Shown here: positions 8,558-17,927 of the stretch, piece by piece | How the letters are laid out: each line of letters starts with the position of its first letter | Position numbering within the stretch: position 1 is the stretch's first letter | NCBI RefSeq assembly: GCF_003364205.1 | Contig: NZ_NXLV01000005.1 | Coordinates: 1 to 64,000, forward strand | DNA from: Helicobacter brantae | GTDB lineage: Bacteria > Campylobacterota > Campylobacteria > Campylobacterales > Helicobacteraceae | Length of the DNA: 64,000 bases | Direction of reading: 5' to 3' | The notes under the pieces: model-generated | Seen by the model: only the letters and a program-made list of their open reading frames with translations | What the model was told of the DNA's origin: nothing | The model's database searches: none | Translations under genes and position numbers: made by a program

Positions 8558-9577
8558 CTAAATCACTTTTCTTTTGATAAATGGAGAGAGTTTGGTGAGG
8601 ATTTCATAAGGAATCGTATCAAAAAACTTCGCCCACTCTCTCGCATCGCTAAAGACACAGATTTTTTCCTTATCACTTAGAGCTGAGAAGCAATCCATTG
8701 ACATTCTAGGTAAGATTTGCTCTCCACTAGAGCATAGAAGTTTGCCTTGAGTTTTCTCATCGATTCTAAAAAGCCCATCGCCATATCCTAAATCATAGCT
8801 ACTCACTATCCCATCATAGGGCATTTCATAGATTCCACCATAGCCGATTTTCTCTCCCTTTTTGAGGGAATGTGAGCAGATTTTATCAGCCCAAAGACTA
8901 GCGATTGGCTTGAGGGAGGGGAGATTGAGAGAATCACAGGCATAACCATAAGCCCCAATCCCTACTCTCACAATCTCTCTCACCCCATTGCCTCTAAGCA
9001 CTCCTGAAGTATTGAGAGAGTGAAATCTTGGGAAGGGGAGATTGTGGTGAGTGCATAAAGAGATGACTTCATCTTTGATTTTTTTTGCATTACCCTCTTG
9101 GAGCAAAAACCCTTCTCCTCCCTCATCGCCAAAGCCATTATGAGTAAAAACCCCAATGAGTTTCAATCCTCTTTTGGCAATGATTTCAAAAGCGTTGCTA
9201 AGGGAGTGTATAGGGATTCCATTGCGATTCATTCCACAATTTACCTCTAGCTCAAAAGGACGCAATGGAGAGATTTCTTGAAGTGTTTGCAGTGATTGGA
9301 TACATTGATAGATATTGCTAGGGCTTTGAGGAGAGATTTCGCCATAAAAGGCTGTAATATGTTTGAAGTGATTTTTGATTTGCAGGGCTTCAGCTTCGTT
9401 TTTGACAAATACACTCTCAATCCCACTCTCCCTTGCAAGTCCTGCGATTTCTCTAAGTCCGTGTCCATAGGCATTGTCTTTGAGGACTAGGGCGAGATTG
9501 TCTTGACAATCAAGGTGTTGGGTGATGAGATTGAGATTGTATTTGAAGTTTTGGGAGTTGATGAGTAATTCTGCCAT
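8558..9577 (-). CDS. alr: Alanine racemase
   Basis: Converts L- to D-alanine for peptidoglycan in a PLP-dependent reaction. The 339-residue protein has the PLP lysine in VLKDNAYGHG (Lys33) and the second catalytic residue, Tyr250, in GYGGIY. VRVGIGAYG and RMSMDC correspond to conserved phosphate-binding and active-site loops. It is slightly shorter than typical Alr (about 360-380). AAGG lies before the ATG. It is followed by the YqaA-type gene. Confidence 0.92.
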   Translation of the reverse strand: MAELLINSQNFKYNLNLITQHLDCQDNLALVLKDNAYGHGLREIAGLARESGIESVFVKNEAEALQIKNHFKHITAFYGEISPQSPSNIYQCIQSLQTLQEISPLRPFELEVNCGMNRNGIPIHSLSNAFEIIAKRGLKLIGVFTHNGFGDEGGEGFLLQEGNAKKIKDEVISLCTHHNLPFPRFHSLNTSGVLRGNGVREIVRVGIGAYGYACDSLNLPSLKPIASLWADKICSHSLKKGEKIGYGGIYEMPYDGIVSSYDLGYGDGLFRIDEKTQGKLLCSSGEQILPRMSMDCFSALSDKEKICVFSDAREWAKFFDTIPYEILTKLSPFIKRKVI

Positions 9578-9596
9578 TTTTTACCTTAAAAGAGTG

Positions 9597-9613
9597 TGTG
9601 GGGAATCCCCACA
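9597..9613 (-). terminator. Hairpin after cytochrome c553 gene
   Basis: TGTGGGG and CCCCACA form a seven-base-pair stem with a three-base loop just past the stop of the cytochrome gene. On the minus strand it is followed by CACTCTTTT, a weak T-run. It would insulate alr from the cytochrome transcript. Confidence 0.5.
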
Positions 9614-9619
9614 AAGCGA

Positions 9620-9910
9620 CTACTTAAGAGTAGCGATATAATCTGCCAAAGCGTTCATATCCGCATCTGAAAGGTTTTTGACTTGGATATACATTGTGTT
9701 TGCTTTTGGAGTTTTGATTGTCTTGTTTTTGTAACCATTCAAGAAATCAAGAGCTTCTTGTTTGCTAAGTCCTGCGATAACTTTAGGAGCAACTCCTACT
9801 TTCTTACCATCTGCTCCGTGGCAAGTAACACACTTCTTATAAACTGCTGGAACTTCAGCAAATAGCATTGAAGCCAATCCCAAAGCACAGAGTGCAACGA
9901 TCTTTTTCAT
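9620..9910 (-). CDS. Periplasmic cytochrome c553
   Basis: A 96-residue class I c-type cytochrome with a cleavable signal peptide (residues 1-18, ending LFA-EV). Haem is attached at CVTCH (residues 27-31), and Met73 in NTMYIQVK is the likely distal ligand. It carries electrons in the periplasm, probably from the bc1 complex to the cbb3 oxidase, like H. pylori cytochrome c553. A strong AGGAGG precedes the ATG. The gene is monocistronic, with a hairpin after it. Confidence 0.9.
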   Translation of the reverse strand: MKKIVALCALGLASMLFAEVPAVYKKCVTCHGADGKKVGVAPKVIAGLSKQEALDFLNGYKNKTIKTPKANTMYIQVKNLSDADMNALADYIATLK

Positions 9911-9992
9911 AGTTTCCTCCTAGGAATAAATGTTTTTAAATTACCCTTGTGTGAGAGGTAACTTCGTATTCTATCGTTTTTTTGGATAAATT

Positions 9993-10568
9993 TTAGATTT
10001 TAATTCTACCCTCAAAGGCACGAGAGAGAGAAAGCTGATCAATATGATCTAGTCCAATGCCTGTGGGGATACCTTGTGCGATTTTGCTAAAAGAGAGCGA
10101 GAGAGCACTTAATCTATCCTCAACAAAGAGCATTAAAGCGTCATTTGCCAAAGAGGGAGAGAAGCTAAAGATAACTTCTTTGATTTTGTTATCTAAAATC
10201 ATTGAAGTCAAACTCTCAAAATCCACACTCTCTAAAGATTCTAAGACAAAATACTTCCCTCTAAAGCTCCCCGTGTTTTCAATGATTGCAATATCTCTAG
10301 GATGAGCGATGATACAAAGCTCTCCATTAGCCCTCTCTTCGTCTTGACAGATTTGGCACTCTTCCTCTTCGCTCAACCCCCCACATTTGGAGCATTTTTT
10401 GATTTTGCTTGTTGCCTCTTGTATGCTTTTGGCGATATTTAAGCCCAAAATTTTATTTTCTACACAAAGAGTATAAGCCATTTTCTCTGCTGACTTTTTC
10501 CCAATAGAGGGGAGTTTCTCAAGTGATTGAACAAGTGCATAAAAAGATTGTAGATTTTTGATTTTCAT
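9993..10568 (-). CDS. recR: Recombination mediator RecR
   Basis: A 191-residue RecR that helps load RecA at gaps. It has the N-terminal helix-hairpin-helix region (LEKLPSIGKKSAEKMAY), a C4 zinc finger (CSKCGGLSEEEECQICQ) and a Toprim domain containing GIPTGIGLDHIDQLSLSRA. The reading frame is open to 10646, but only from a TTG and with 26 residues foreign to the family. The ATG at 10568 starts exactly where RecR proteins normally begin, although no clear ribosome-binding site precedes it. Confidence 0.93.
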   Translation of the reverse strand: MKIKNLQSFYALVQSLEKLPSIGKKSAEKMAYTLCVENKILGLNIAKSIQEATSKIKKCSKCGGLSEEEECQICQDEERANGELCIIAHPRDIAIIENTGSFRGKYFVLESLESVDFESLTSMILDNKIKEVIFSFSPSLANDALMLFVEDRLSALSLSFSKIAQGIPTGIGLDHIDQLSLSRAFEGRIKI

Positions 10569-10674
10569 AAGCGTGATTGTAGCATTAAGTGGGAGAGGAT
10601 TGCATTTTGATTTGATATTAGGGTTTAAAATGTCGATTTTTATCAATAAGTTTTTGGGCTTTTAAGGAATGGAG

Positions 10675-11295
10675 ATGAAAAAAATTGCATTGGGGGTTTT
10701 GCTAGGTTTGGAGCTGATACTTGCAGAGGGTTTGAGTGAATGCAAGGGGGCAAAAGATTATGATAGGGGTTGTGTCAAAATAAGTCAAACCCCCTATGGT
10801 GGCAAGATTTTCACCCCATATAAAAATGGCAAAATCAATGGATTGCAAAAGATTTATGATAGTGAGGGGAGATTGGAGCAAACCACGCCCTATAAAAATG
10901 GCAAAATCAATGGGGTGCTTAAGGGTTATGCAGACAATAAAGTGCGTTCAACCACACCTTATAAAAATGGCAAGATTAATGGAGTGGAAAAAGTTTTTTA
11001 TAAAAATGGAGTGCTAAAGAGAGAAACCCCTTATAAAAATGGCAAAATCAATGGCTTTGAGAGGGGGTATTATGAAAATGGCAAACCTGAATCTATCGTT
11101 TTTTATACCAATGGCAGGAAGGATAGGGGAGGGAAGTGGTATGATGAGAAGGGCAAAATCCTAGCAGAATTTATCTTCAAAAACAACCTTGCCACAATCG
11201 GACGCTGTTATCAAAAAAAGATGATGAGCAAAAAACAACTCAAAAAGCTCAATAATTCATTTTATACCTCTACAATTCTCTCAATCTGCAAATAA
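10675..11295 (+). CDS. Secreted YwqK/MORN-variant repeat protein
   Basis: The 206-residue protein has a signal peptide (MKKIALGVLLGLELILAEG) followed by at least four units of 23-24 residues built on TPYKNGKINGxxKxYY, then a more diverged end. This is the MORN_2/YwqK-like repeat. Such proteins are common in Helicobacter and often called antitoxin-like, but the signal peptide makes an envelope or periplasmic role more likely. The second ATG (10675) was chosen because AAGGA lies six bases before it, whereas it abuts the first ATG at 10669. No partner gene is adjacent. Confidence 0.7.
   Translation: MKKIALGVLLGLELILAEGLSECKGAKDYDRGCVKISQTPYGGKIFTPYKNGKINGLQKIYDSEGRLEQTTPYKNGKINGVLKGYADNKVRSTTPYKNGKINGVEKVFYKNGVLKRETPYKNGKINGFERGYYENGKPESIVFYTNGRKDRGGKWYDEKGKILAEFIFKNNLATIGRCYQKKMMSKKQLKKLNNSFYTSTILSICK
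10816..11055 (+). repeat. Four near-identical 26-base repeats inside the YwqK-type gene
   Basis: Copies of a CCxTATAAAAATGGCAAxAT core followed by xAATGG occur near 10816, 10888, 10957 and 11029, spaced 72, 69 and 72 bases apart. The DNA is nearly identical even at synonymous positions, which would allow copy-number change by recombination. Confidence 0.7.
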
Positions 11296-11327
11296 GCTAG
11301 AAATTTTTTATTTCAAAGCAAACTCTT

Positions 11328-11336
11328 TGCTAGAAT
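11328..11336 (+). promoter_or_regulatory. Extended -10 promoter for dnaJ
   Basis: TGCTAGAAT matches an extended -10 element (TGnTAGAAT). It lies about 35 bases before the dnaJ start, and no clear -35 is present. Confidence 0.5.
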
Positions 11337-11371
11337 AACGCCTTTTAAACTATAAGCTTAAGGATAGTGTT

Positions 11372-12481
11372 TTGGAAGAATTTGATTATTATGAGATTTT
11401 AGAGGTGAGTCGCAGTGCCTCAAGCGAGGAGATTAAAAAAGCATTTAGAAAAAAAGCAATGTCTTGTCATCCTGATCGCAACCCTGACAATCCTCAAGCT
11501 GAAGAGCAATTCAAAAAAATCAATGAAGCTTATGAGGTTTTGAGTGATGAGAGCAAGAGAGCGACTTATGATCGATTTGGCAAAGCAGGGCTTCAAGGAA
11601 TGGGCGGAGGCAGTGGAATGGGGGGCTTTGGCGATATTTTTGGCGATATATTTGAGGGATTCTTTGGTGGAGGGGGGAGAAGCAGGAGAGCAAGAGAGGA
11701 GATGAGTTTCCCACTTGACTTTGCAATGGAGCTAAAGCTAGAGTTCAAAGAAGCGATTTTTGGGTGCAAAAAAGAGATAAAAACCACCTATAAAGTCGCT
11801 TGTAGCGATTGTGGAGGGAGTGGAGCAAAAAGCAAAAAAACTTGCCCTGATTGTCAAGGACAAGGGCAAATCGGAATCCGTCAAGGTTTTATGGCTTTTG
11901 CTCAAACCTGCCCTAGATGTCAAGGAAATGGAGAAATCATCGAGGAGAAATGCCCCAAGTGTCAAGGCAAGGGCTATGCCACAAAAGAAGAAAAAGTAGA
12001 GATCAAAATCCCTGAGGGCGTGGATAATGGCAATCAAATCCGAGTTTCTCAAAAAGGAAATGAGGACAAAAACGGCAGAAGAGGGGATTTGTATCTCAAG
12101 CTTGTAGTCAAAGATGATGAGCATTTTATCCGTGATGGGGAAAATCTCTATGTGGAAGTGCCTGTATTTTTCACAAGCATTATTTTGGGGGCTGAAGTAA
12201 AGATCCCTTCTCCTAGAGGAGAGCTTACGCTTTCTATCCCACCCAACTCCAAAGACAAACAGCAATTTATTTTCGAGGGCAATGGAGTGAAAAGCTTAAG
12301 AGGGGATTTCTATGGGGATTTAGTCGCACAGATTAAAATCATCTATCCTCAAAAGCTAAGCAAAGAGCAAAAAGAGCTAGTTCAAAAGCTTCATGAGAGT
12401 TTTGGCAAACATAGTGAGCCCTATAAAAGTGCGTTAGAAAAAGCCTTTGAGAAAGCCAAGAAGTGGCTTTCAGACCTTTAA
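11372..12481 (+). CDS. dnaJ: Chaperone DnaJ (Hsp40)
   Basis: Co-chaperone that delivers unfolded proteins to DnaK and stimulates its ATPase. The 369-residue protein has a J domain with the HPD triad at residues 33-35, a Gly/Phe-rich linker with repeated GGG and GDIFG, four CxxCxGxG zinc-finger motifs (from CSDCGGSG to CPKCQGKG) and the C-terminal substrate-binding region. The start is TTG with AAGGA eight bases upstream. Its last 12 bases overlap the end of dxr on the opposite strand. Confidence 0.96.
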   Translation: MEEFDYYEILEVSRSASSEEIKKAFRKKAMSCHPDRNPDNPQAEEQFKKINEAYEVLSDESKRATYDRFGKAGLQGMGGGSGMGGFGDIFGDIFEGFFGGGGRSRRAREEMSFPLDFAMELKLEFKEAIFGCKKEIKTTYKVACSDCGGSGAKSKKTCPDCQGQGQIGIRQGFMAFAQTCPRCQGNGEIIEEKCPKCQGKGYATKEEKVEIKIPEGVDNGNQIRVSQKGNEDKNGRRGDLYLKLVVKDDEHFIRDGENLYVEVPVFFTSIILGAEVKIPSPRGELTLSIPPNSKDKQQFIFEGNGVKSLRGDFYGDLVAQIKIIYPQKLSKEQKELVQKLHESFGKHSEPYKSALEKAFEKAKKWLSDL

Positions 12482-13570
12482 ACTTCTAGCAAAGCTCCTC
12501 ACTTCTTTGTCAAACTCAACAATCTCTTCTAGGCTCTTTAGAGCTGGGAGAGAAGAGAATCTATGCATACTCTCTAAAATGATTTTTGTCATTCCACCAA
12601 AAAGATATTTCTCACCCAAAAACCCCTCCACTGCCACTTCATTACAAGCATTTAGCACCACACCCAAAGAGGGAGTTTCTAGCAAAGCCTCTTTAAGCTC
12701 CCATAGAGGATAACGCTCTTTGCTGATTGGCTCTAGAGCAAGAGAAGAGAGGTCTTGAAGTGAGATTTTGGGGAGAAAAGAAGTGCTTTGAGCTAGACTT
12801 GGATTGAGTGCATAAGAGATTGCAAGACACATATCAGGTCTAGCAAGATGAGCACTCATACTCCCATCTTGATACTCTACAAGTGCGTGGATAAGGGATT
12901 TTCTCTCAATCAAAGCCTCAATATTTTTGCACCCAAAGAGCCAAAAGGCTTCAAGCACCTCAAAGAGTTTATTTATCATACTTGCTGAATCGATTGTTAT
13001 CTTTGCTCCCATACTCCAGTTGGGGTGTTTGAGGGCATTGCTTGGAGTTTGGGTGGGGATAGAGTGCAAGGGTGTATCACGAAACGCCCCACCACTAGCA
13101 GTGATAAGCAACGAGCTAAACGCTTTGCTCCCTCTAAGCAAATACCATAGGCTAAAATGCTCACTATCCACAGGGATAATCTTTGAGGTATCAATCAACC
13201 ACCCTGCACTCACTAGGCTTTCTTTGTTTGCCAAAGCCACTTTTTTGCCCAAAGCTATGGAGTGCATTGTGGGCTCTAAGCCCACAAATCCCACTAGAGC
13301 ATTTAGCACTAGAGGAGAAGCACAAAGTGATAAGGCCTCTTTAATCCCCTCACTTCCACAAAAGACTTTTGCCCCTCTTCCTTGCACTTTGTCTAAATCC
13401 TCTCTATCAGCGATGACAACATAAGAGGGAGAAAACTCTTTGATTTGAGAGTTTAAGAGATTGATATTTTTCCCTGCGACAAGGAGTTCTATGGGGAGAT
13501 TAAAAGCTTTGGCAACTTTGAGTGTGCTTACACCGATTGAGCCTGTGCTTCCAAGTAGAGCAAGACTCAT
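12470..13570 (-). CDS. dxr: 1-deoxy-D-xylulose 5-phosphate reductoisomerase
   Basis: Second step of the MEP isoprenoid pathway: NADPH-dependent conversion of DXP to MEP. The 366-residue protein begins with the nucleotide-binding GSTGSIG (residues 7-13). [12 protein letters not shown] and PVDSEHF carry the conserved metal and substrate residues, and ASGGAFRD is the flexible-loop region. The ATG at 13570 forms an ATGA overlap with the cdsA stop, making it a better start than the GTG three codons earlier. It is co-transcribed with cdsA, as in H. pylori. Confidence 0.95.
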   Translation of the reverse strand: MSLALLGSTGSIGVSTLKVAKAFNLPIELLVAGKNINLLNSQIKEFSPSYVVIADREDLDKVQGRGAKVFCGSEGIKEALSLCASPLVLNALVGFVGLEPTMHSIALGKKVALANKESLVSAGWLIDTSKIIPVDSEHFSLWYLLRGSKAFSSLLITASGGAFRDTPLHSIPTQTPSNALKHPNWSMGAKITIDSASMINKLFEVLEAFWLFGCKNIEALIERKSLIHALVEYQDGSMSAHLARPDMCLAISYALNPSLAQSTSFLPKISLQDLSSLALEPISKERYPLWELKEALLETPSLGVVLNACNEVAVEGFLGEKYLFGGMTKIILESMHRFSSLPALKSLEEIVEFDKEVRSFARSLKV

Positions 13571-14346
13571 TGTTTCCACACAAAGCAGAGCAAGAAATAC
13601 ATTCCCACAGCACCAAAAAGAATCCCATCAAATCGATCCAAAATCCCTCCGTGCCCTGGCAAGATTTTGCCACTATCTTTCACACCTGCCTCTCTTTTGA
13701 GATAGCTCTCAAACAAATCTCCAAACACAGAAACAATCGCCACAATAGAAGTAGTAAGGAGTGAGAAAAGGAATCCATTTGCAGGTCCAATCCCTGCAAT
13801 CGTCCCTGCTACAATCCCTGCACTCACTCCCACACCTACTCCCTCAAGTGTTTTTTTGGGAGAGGTGGGAGAGAAAGGGGTGCGTCCAAATACTCTTCCT
13901 CCAAAATACGCCCCAATATCTGTGGCAGCTACTGTGATGATAAGCCAAGTTACGCTTGAAATCCCTTTGTCTATGTAGAGGGCATAGAGAGAGAGGAAGG
14001 GAAGAGTGGGGTAGAGGAAGGGAAGAATGCTTTTGGGGTGGATAGATTGCTTATAGGATAAAAATCCTGCCAAAAACATAGCGACAAAAACCCCTGAAGT
14101 CAGAGGAGAGGAGTTGAAATATGCCAAAACCCAACACGCAATCCCACTGCTAATCAGTAAGATTGAGGGTTCAAGCTTGTAGAGTTTGAGCGATTCTAAG
14201 AATCCCACAAAAAAGCACACCCCAAGCAATGCCCAAATCAAAAGAGGGGAGTTGAAAGCGATTGCAAGAAGCAAGAGGGCAATCATAGGGATTGCTGTCA
14301 AAAAGCGTTTTTTTTCTCCAAAAATCTTTTCACTCAATTTGCTCAT
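13567..14346 (-). CDS. cdsA: Phosphatidate cytidylyltransferase
   Basis: Makes CDP-diacylglycerol from phosphatidic acid and CTP in the inner membrane. The 259-residue protein has about seven membrane segments and the full C-terminal family signature, from SYLKREAGVKDSGKILPG to HGGILDRFD. The ATG at 14346 has GGAG eight bases upstream. The frame extends 17 codons further, but without a ribosome-binding site and with a non-family N-terminus. Its stop overlaps the dxr start. Confidence 0.95.
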   Translation of the reverse strand: MSKLSEKIFGEKKRFLTAIPMIALLLLAIAFNSPLLIWALLGVCFFVGFLESLKLYKLEPSILLISSGIACWVLAYFNSSPLTSGVFVAMFLAGFLSYKQSIHPKSILPFLYPTLPFLSLYALYIDKGISSVTWLIITVAATDIGAYFGGRVFGRTPFSPTSPKKTLEGVGVGVSAGIVAGTIAGIGPANGFLFSLLTTSIVAIVSVFGDLFESYLKREAGVKDSGKILPGHGGILDRFDGILFGAVGMYFLLCFVWKQ

Positions 14347-14419
14347 AGTTTTCTCCAAAGTTTTAATCTTAAAGGAGCTAATTATAGACAAAAACACAAT
14401 GCACTAAAAAGGCTTTTGA

Positions 14420-14425
14420 TATAAT
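14420..14425 (+). promoter_or_regulatory. -10 element for mnmG
   Basis: A perfect TATAAT lies about 43 bases before the mnmG ATG in the divergent gap with cdsA. No clear -35 is visible, as is usual in this group. Confidence 0.5.
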
Positions 14426-14467
14426 TTTTCAAATATCTTTATAAAAGTCAAAAACATAGGATAAAAA

Positions 14468-16375
14468 ATGGAATATGATGTATTGGTTGTAGGTGGAGGA
14501 CACGCAGGGATTGAGGCAAGTGTGGTAAGTGCGAAAATGGGGGCAAAAACGCACCTGCTAACTATCTTGGTAGAAAATATCGGACTTGCAAGTTGCAATC
14601 CTGCTATTGGTGGGCTAGGAAAGGGGCATTTGACAAAAGAGGTCGATGCTTTGGGGGGAGTAATGGGGCAGATTACTGATAAGTGTGGGATTCAATATCG
14701 CACACTTAATGCCTCCAAAGGTCCTGCTGTGAGGGGGACAAGGACTCAGATTGATATGGACGCTTATAGAATCTATGCAAGAAATTTAGTGCTTGACACT
14801 CCCAATCTTAGCGTCTCTCAAGAAATGGCAGAGGAGCTACTCATAGAGGGCGAGGGGGAAGAGCAAAGGGTGGTGGGAGTGAAGACAAACATTGGCAAAG
14901 TTTATAGAGCCAAAAAGGTGATTCTCACCACAGGAACTTTTCTTAGGGGGCTTATCCATATCGGAGAGGTGATGAGTGAGAATGGGCGAGTGGGGGAGAG
15001 CTCAAGCAAAAATCTTACAAGCTCACTTCTCAAACTTGGACTAGAAGTTGGGAGATTAAAGACAGGGACTTGTGCTAGGATAGATGGGAGAAGCATTGAT
15101 TTTAGCAATCTTGAAGTCCATAATGGCGACACTCCTGCCCCTTGCTTTAGCTATAAAACCGACAAGATAGGCTTTAATCCCAAGCAATACCCCTGCTATG
15201 TAACTTATACCAATGAAAAGACTCACGAGATTATCCGCTCAAACTTTCATCGTGCCCCAATGTTTAGCGGACAGATTCAAGGCGTGGGTCCAAGATATTG
15301 CCCTAGCATTGAAGATAAAGTCAATCGCTTTGCAGACAAAGAAAGACATCAGCTATTTTTAGAGCCTCAAACAGCAGATGAGAGTGAATACTATATCAAT
15401 GGGCTAACCTCATCACTTCCTTTTGATGTGCAAGAAGAGATGATTCATAGCATTGAGGGACTAGAGAATGCAAGAATCACACGCTATGGCTATGCCATAG
15501 AATATGACTATGTCCAACCCACAGAGCTTTACCACACACTTGAGAGCAAAAAAGCCAAAAACCTCTATCTAGCAGGGCAAATCAATGGAACTACAGGTTA
15601 TGAAGAAGCAGCAGCTCAGGGGATTGTGGCAGGGATTAATGCTACTCTTTCTTTGGAGCATTTAAGAGAGAAGTTTGGAGAGATGCGTGAGCTAGTGCTT
15701 AGAAGAGATGAGGGGTATATCGGAGTGTTGATTGATGACTTGGTAACTAAGGGGACAAAAGAGCCTTATAGGGTTTTTACCTCAAGGGCAGAGTATCGAC
15801 TGCTTCTAAGAGAAGATAATGCACTCTTTAGGCTTGGTAAATACTCTTATGCTTTGGGGCTAATGAGTGAAGAGGATTATGCCAAACTTCAAAAAGATGA
15901 GAGAGATATAGAGGAGGGAATGGAGTATCTAGCTCAAAACCCCCTCACTCCCTCAAAGCAGACTTTGGAGTTTTTGGCTAGTTTGGGAGAGGAGGGGATA
16001 GGCGATAAGTGCAGTGCTACCCTTGTGGTGGGGCGTGATAGCTTTGATGACTTTAAGCTCAGAGCCTTTGCCCCTATATTTGAGAAAATGAGCGATAGGG
16101 CATTAGAGCAAATCCGAATCGAGTCAAAATACTTCCACTACATTGCTAAACAAAAAGAAATGGTAAGCAAAATGGATGAGATACTTAGCGTTACAATCCC
16201 TAGTGATTTTGTGTATGAGGGGATTAGTGGGCTTAGTCTTGAGGTGGTAGAGAAGCTTAGCAAGATTCGCCCAAAAAACCTCTTCCAAGCCTCGCAAATT
16301 AGTGGAATCACCCCTGCAAGTATCGATATTTTGCACCTCTATATCCACCTAAGAAGCAAGAATGATAAAAAATAA
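14468..16375 (+). CDS. mnmG: tRNA U34 carboxymethylaminomethyl synthesis enzyme MnmG
   Basis: FAD- and NADH-dependent enzyme that, with MnmE, modifies the wobble uridine of tRNAs. The 635-residue protein has the FAD-binding [12 protein letters not shown] (residues 7-18), the conserved [22 protein letters not shown] region, split here into [12 protein letters not shown] and TKEVDALGG, the [10 protein letters not shown] segment near residue 380, and the usual helical C-terminus. AGGA precedes the ATG. The next gene begins 14 bases before its stop. Confidence 0.95.
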   Translation: MEYDVLVVGGGHAGIEASVVSAKMGAKTHLLTILVENIGLASCNPAIGGLGKGHLTKEVDALGGVMGQITDKCGIQYRTLNASKGPAVRGTRTQIDMDAYRIYARNLVLDTPNLSVSQEMAEELLIEGEGEEQRVVGVKTNIGKVYRAKKVILTTGTFLRGLIHIGEVMSENGRVGESSSKNLTSSLLKLGLEVGRLKTGTCARIDGRSIDFSNLEVHNGDTPAPCFSYKTDKIGFNPKQYPCYVTYTNEKTHEIIRSNFHRAPMFSGQIQGVGPRYCPSIEDKVNRFADKERHQLFLEPQTADESEYYINGLTSSLPFDVQEEMIHSIEGLENARITRYGYAIEYDYVQPTELYHTLESKKAKNLYLAGQINGTTGYEEAAAQGIVAGINATLSLEHLREKFGEMRELVLRRDEGYIGVLIDDLVTKGTKEPYRVFTSRAEYRLLLREDNALFRLGKYSYALGLMSEEDYAKLQKDERDIEEGMEYLAQNPLTPSKQTLEFLASLGEEGIGDKCSATLVVGRDSFDDFKLRAFAPIFEKMSDRALEQIRIESKYFHYIAKQKEMVSKMDEILSVTIPSDFVYEGISGLSLEVVEKLSKIRPKNLFQASQISGITPASIDILHLYIHLRSKNDKK

Positions 16376-16634
16376 GGAGCTCATCCACACTTGCCTTCAT
16401 CATCTCCAAACCCTCTCTTTGGGGGAGAGAATCACATTTAAAACAGCCAAAAAAGATAGGGAAATCTCTGTGGGGAGAAGTGAGGGCGGAGGATATGTGG
16501 TGCTTGAAAATGGCTTTGAGCATAGAAGTTTTGAGGTTAGAAGTGAGGCTGAGCTAAAAAAGATTCTAAAAACTCTCCAAAAGATTGAATTCCCTCGAAG
16601 CAATCAGATTTGGGTAAAGATTGAGAGGGGTTAA
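16362..16634 (+). CDS. Unknown 90-residue protein after mnmG
   Basis: A 90-residue basic cytoplasmic protein of unrecognised family. It is predicted to be a mixed alpha/beta domain, with strands around [16 protein letters not shown] and [17 protein letters not shown] and a helix [15 protein letters not shown]. It overlaps the mnmG stop by 14 bases, implying translational coupling. A GAG-rich stretch of mnmG precedes the ATG. Its stop codon shares TTAA with the restriction-enzyme gene on the other strand. Confidence 0.65.
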   Translation: MIKNKELIHTCLHHLQTLSLGERITFKTAKKDREISVGRSEGGGYVVLENGFEHRSFEVRSEAELKKILKTLQKIEFPRSNQIWVKIERG

Positions 16635-17911
16635 TCAAAAACTTTATTAAAATATTTTATCCAACTCTGAATAGTTTGCACTCTTCTTTGAATTGTGTTT
16701 GTGCTTTGCAAATTATAGTTTTTTGCAAAATCTTGTGTGTCATAGTTTTTTTCTTGAAGAATCTGATAACAGATTGAATCTGAAAAAATAATTTTTGCAA
16801 ATTCCTCAAGTCTCTTTTTAAAACCGAGATTGAGTAATTCCTCTCCTTTTGATGTGATTACGATATGATGATTGTTGTCCAATTTATATAGATTCATCCA
16901 AAGCAAAACATTAAGATAATAGTCATATTGTCGCTCTACAAGATCAAAATCATTCATAGCTTCATTTTTTGTAATCCCCTGATTTAATGAAAGTGAGATA
17001 AACATAGAATGAATTCTCTCAAAGTCATCGGCTTGAGGAAATGGAGCGTGAGGATTGATTAGACTTTGTTTGGGGGGAGAAAGTTCTTTGAGTTTAAATG
17101 TGCTTTTTTCATTGAATTTGAAAACAAACTCTTCGTGGTGCATAGCACAAAGCAGATTCTCATCAAAAGGGATGAATCTAAAAAGATTATCTTGATAGTA
17201 AAAAATATAGCTTTTTATATCTTTAACTTTTGCAATTTTTTGTTTTTTCCAAAATAGTGTAGGGTAAAGCAATTGTCTAATGCTTATATTGTTCCTATAT
17301 CCAATCTTGGCTTCTATTAAGTGAAGTGCATCTTTCCCCTCATATCCCCCATCTACTTCGATTTGCACACCATCAACTTGATAAGGAATATTATTAAGAG
17401 AAAAGTCTAATTCTCCTCTCAATCTTCCACGCACGGTGAGAGAAGTCTGCTCTTTGAATGTTTGTTGAAGCATTTTAGAAAGATAAGCAATGTCTAGTGC
17501 TTCAGATTCGCTTTTGATATTGAGTGGATCAATAGAGAGGATTTCATTAGGAATGCCAATCTCAATGGGTTCAGATTGAGGTTCTGGATCAATATCAATG
17601 AAAGGATTGGTTTTTGCAATTCGATATAATCCATTTTTGATTGCAAGAATCGAGAGGTTGTTTTCTGCCATAATTTTAGGCAAATGCTCTCGATGATCGA
17701 TTTTTGTCATCAATCGTGCTTCTTTTCCATCTCGTTTTTTGATTTCATCAGCACTGATATCAAAATATGGATTTTTTGTAAGATGATCAAGAATATGTAG
17801 ATCTTGGAAGATATGATCCCAAGCCTCATTATTGGAAATTTTTTGCCCTCTTGTATTTGTGTCTTTTATCATATTTTGTATGTCTCCAAAATAAAATTTT
17901 CTACTATTCAT
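16631..17911 (-). CDS. Probable type II restriction endonuclease
   Basis: The 426-residue protein follows an adenine methyltransferase on the same strand, the usual type II arrangement. A PD-(D/E)XK-like core is visible: ELDFSLNNIPYQVDGVQIEVD, with acidic residues near 168-187, then HLIEAKIG with Glu200-x-Lys202. The region after it (YRNNISIRQLLYPTLFW) suits a helix lining the active site. The ATG at 17911 (MNSRKFYF) lies 17 bases after the methyltransferase stop. A TTG at 17947 is possible but overlaps the methyltransferase end. Specificity cannot be read from the sequence. Confidence 0.7.
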   Translation of the reverse strand: MNSRKFYFGDIQNMIKDTNTRGQKISNNEAWDHIFQDLHILDHLTKNPYFDISADEIKKRDGKEARLMTKIDHREHLPKIMAENNLSILAIKNGLYRIAKTNPFIDIDPEPQSEPIEIGIPNEILSIDPLNIKSESEALDIAYLSKMLQQTFKEQTSLTVRGRLRGELDFSLNNIPYQVDGVQIEVDGGYEGKDALHLIEAKIGYRNNISIRQLLYPTLFWKKQKIAKVKDIKSYIFYYQDNLFRFIPFDENLLCAMHHEEFVFKFNEKSTFKLKELSPPKQSLINPHAPFPQADDFERIHSMFISLSLNQGITKNEAMNDFDLVERQYDYYLNVLLWMNLYKLDNNHHIVITSKGEELLNLGFKKRLEEFAKIIFSDSICYQILQEKNYDTQDFAKNYNLQSTNTIQRRVQTIQSWIKYFNKVFD

Positions 17912-17927
17912 TATTTGTGTTTTTTGT

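Noticed and set aside
10569-10646. Longer RecR starting at a TTG
   Set aside because: The 26 extra residues are absent from the family, and no ribosome-binding site supports the TTG.
10816-11055. CRISPR-like array suggested by regularly spaced 26-base repeats
   Set aside because: The repeats are in frame inside a protein-coding gene, encode a repeated peptide, and the intervening sequence also codes for related residues.
13461-13764. Plus-strand frames across the dxr/cdsA junction
   Set aside because: They lie opposite two secure genes and show no protein features of their own.
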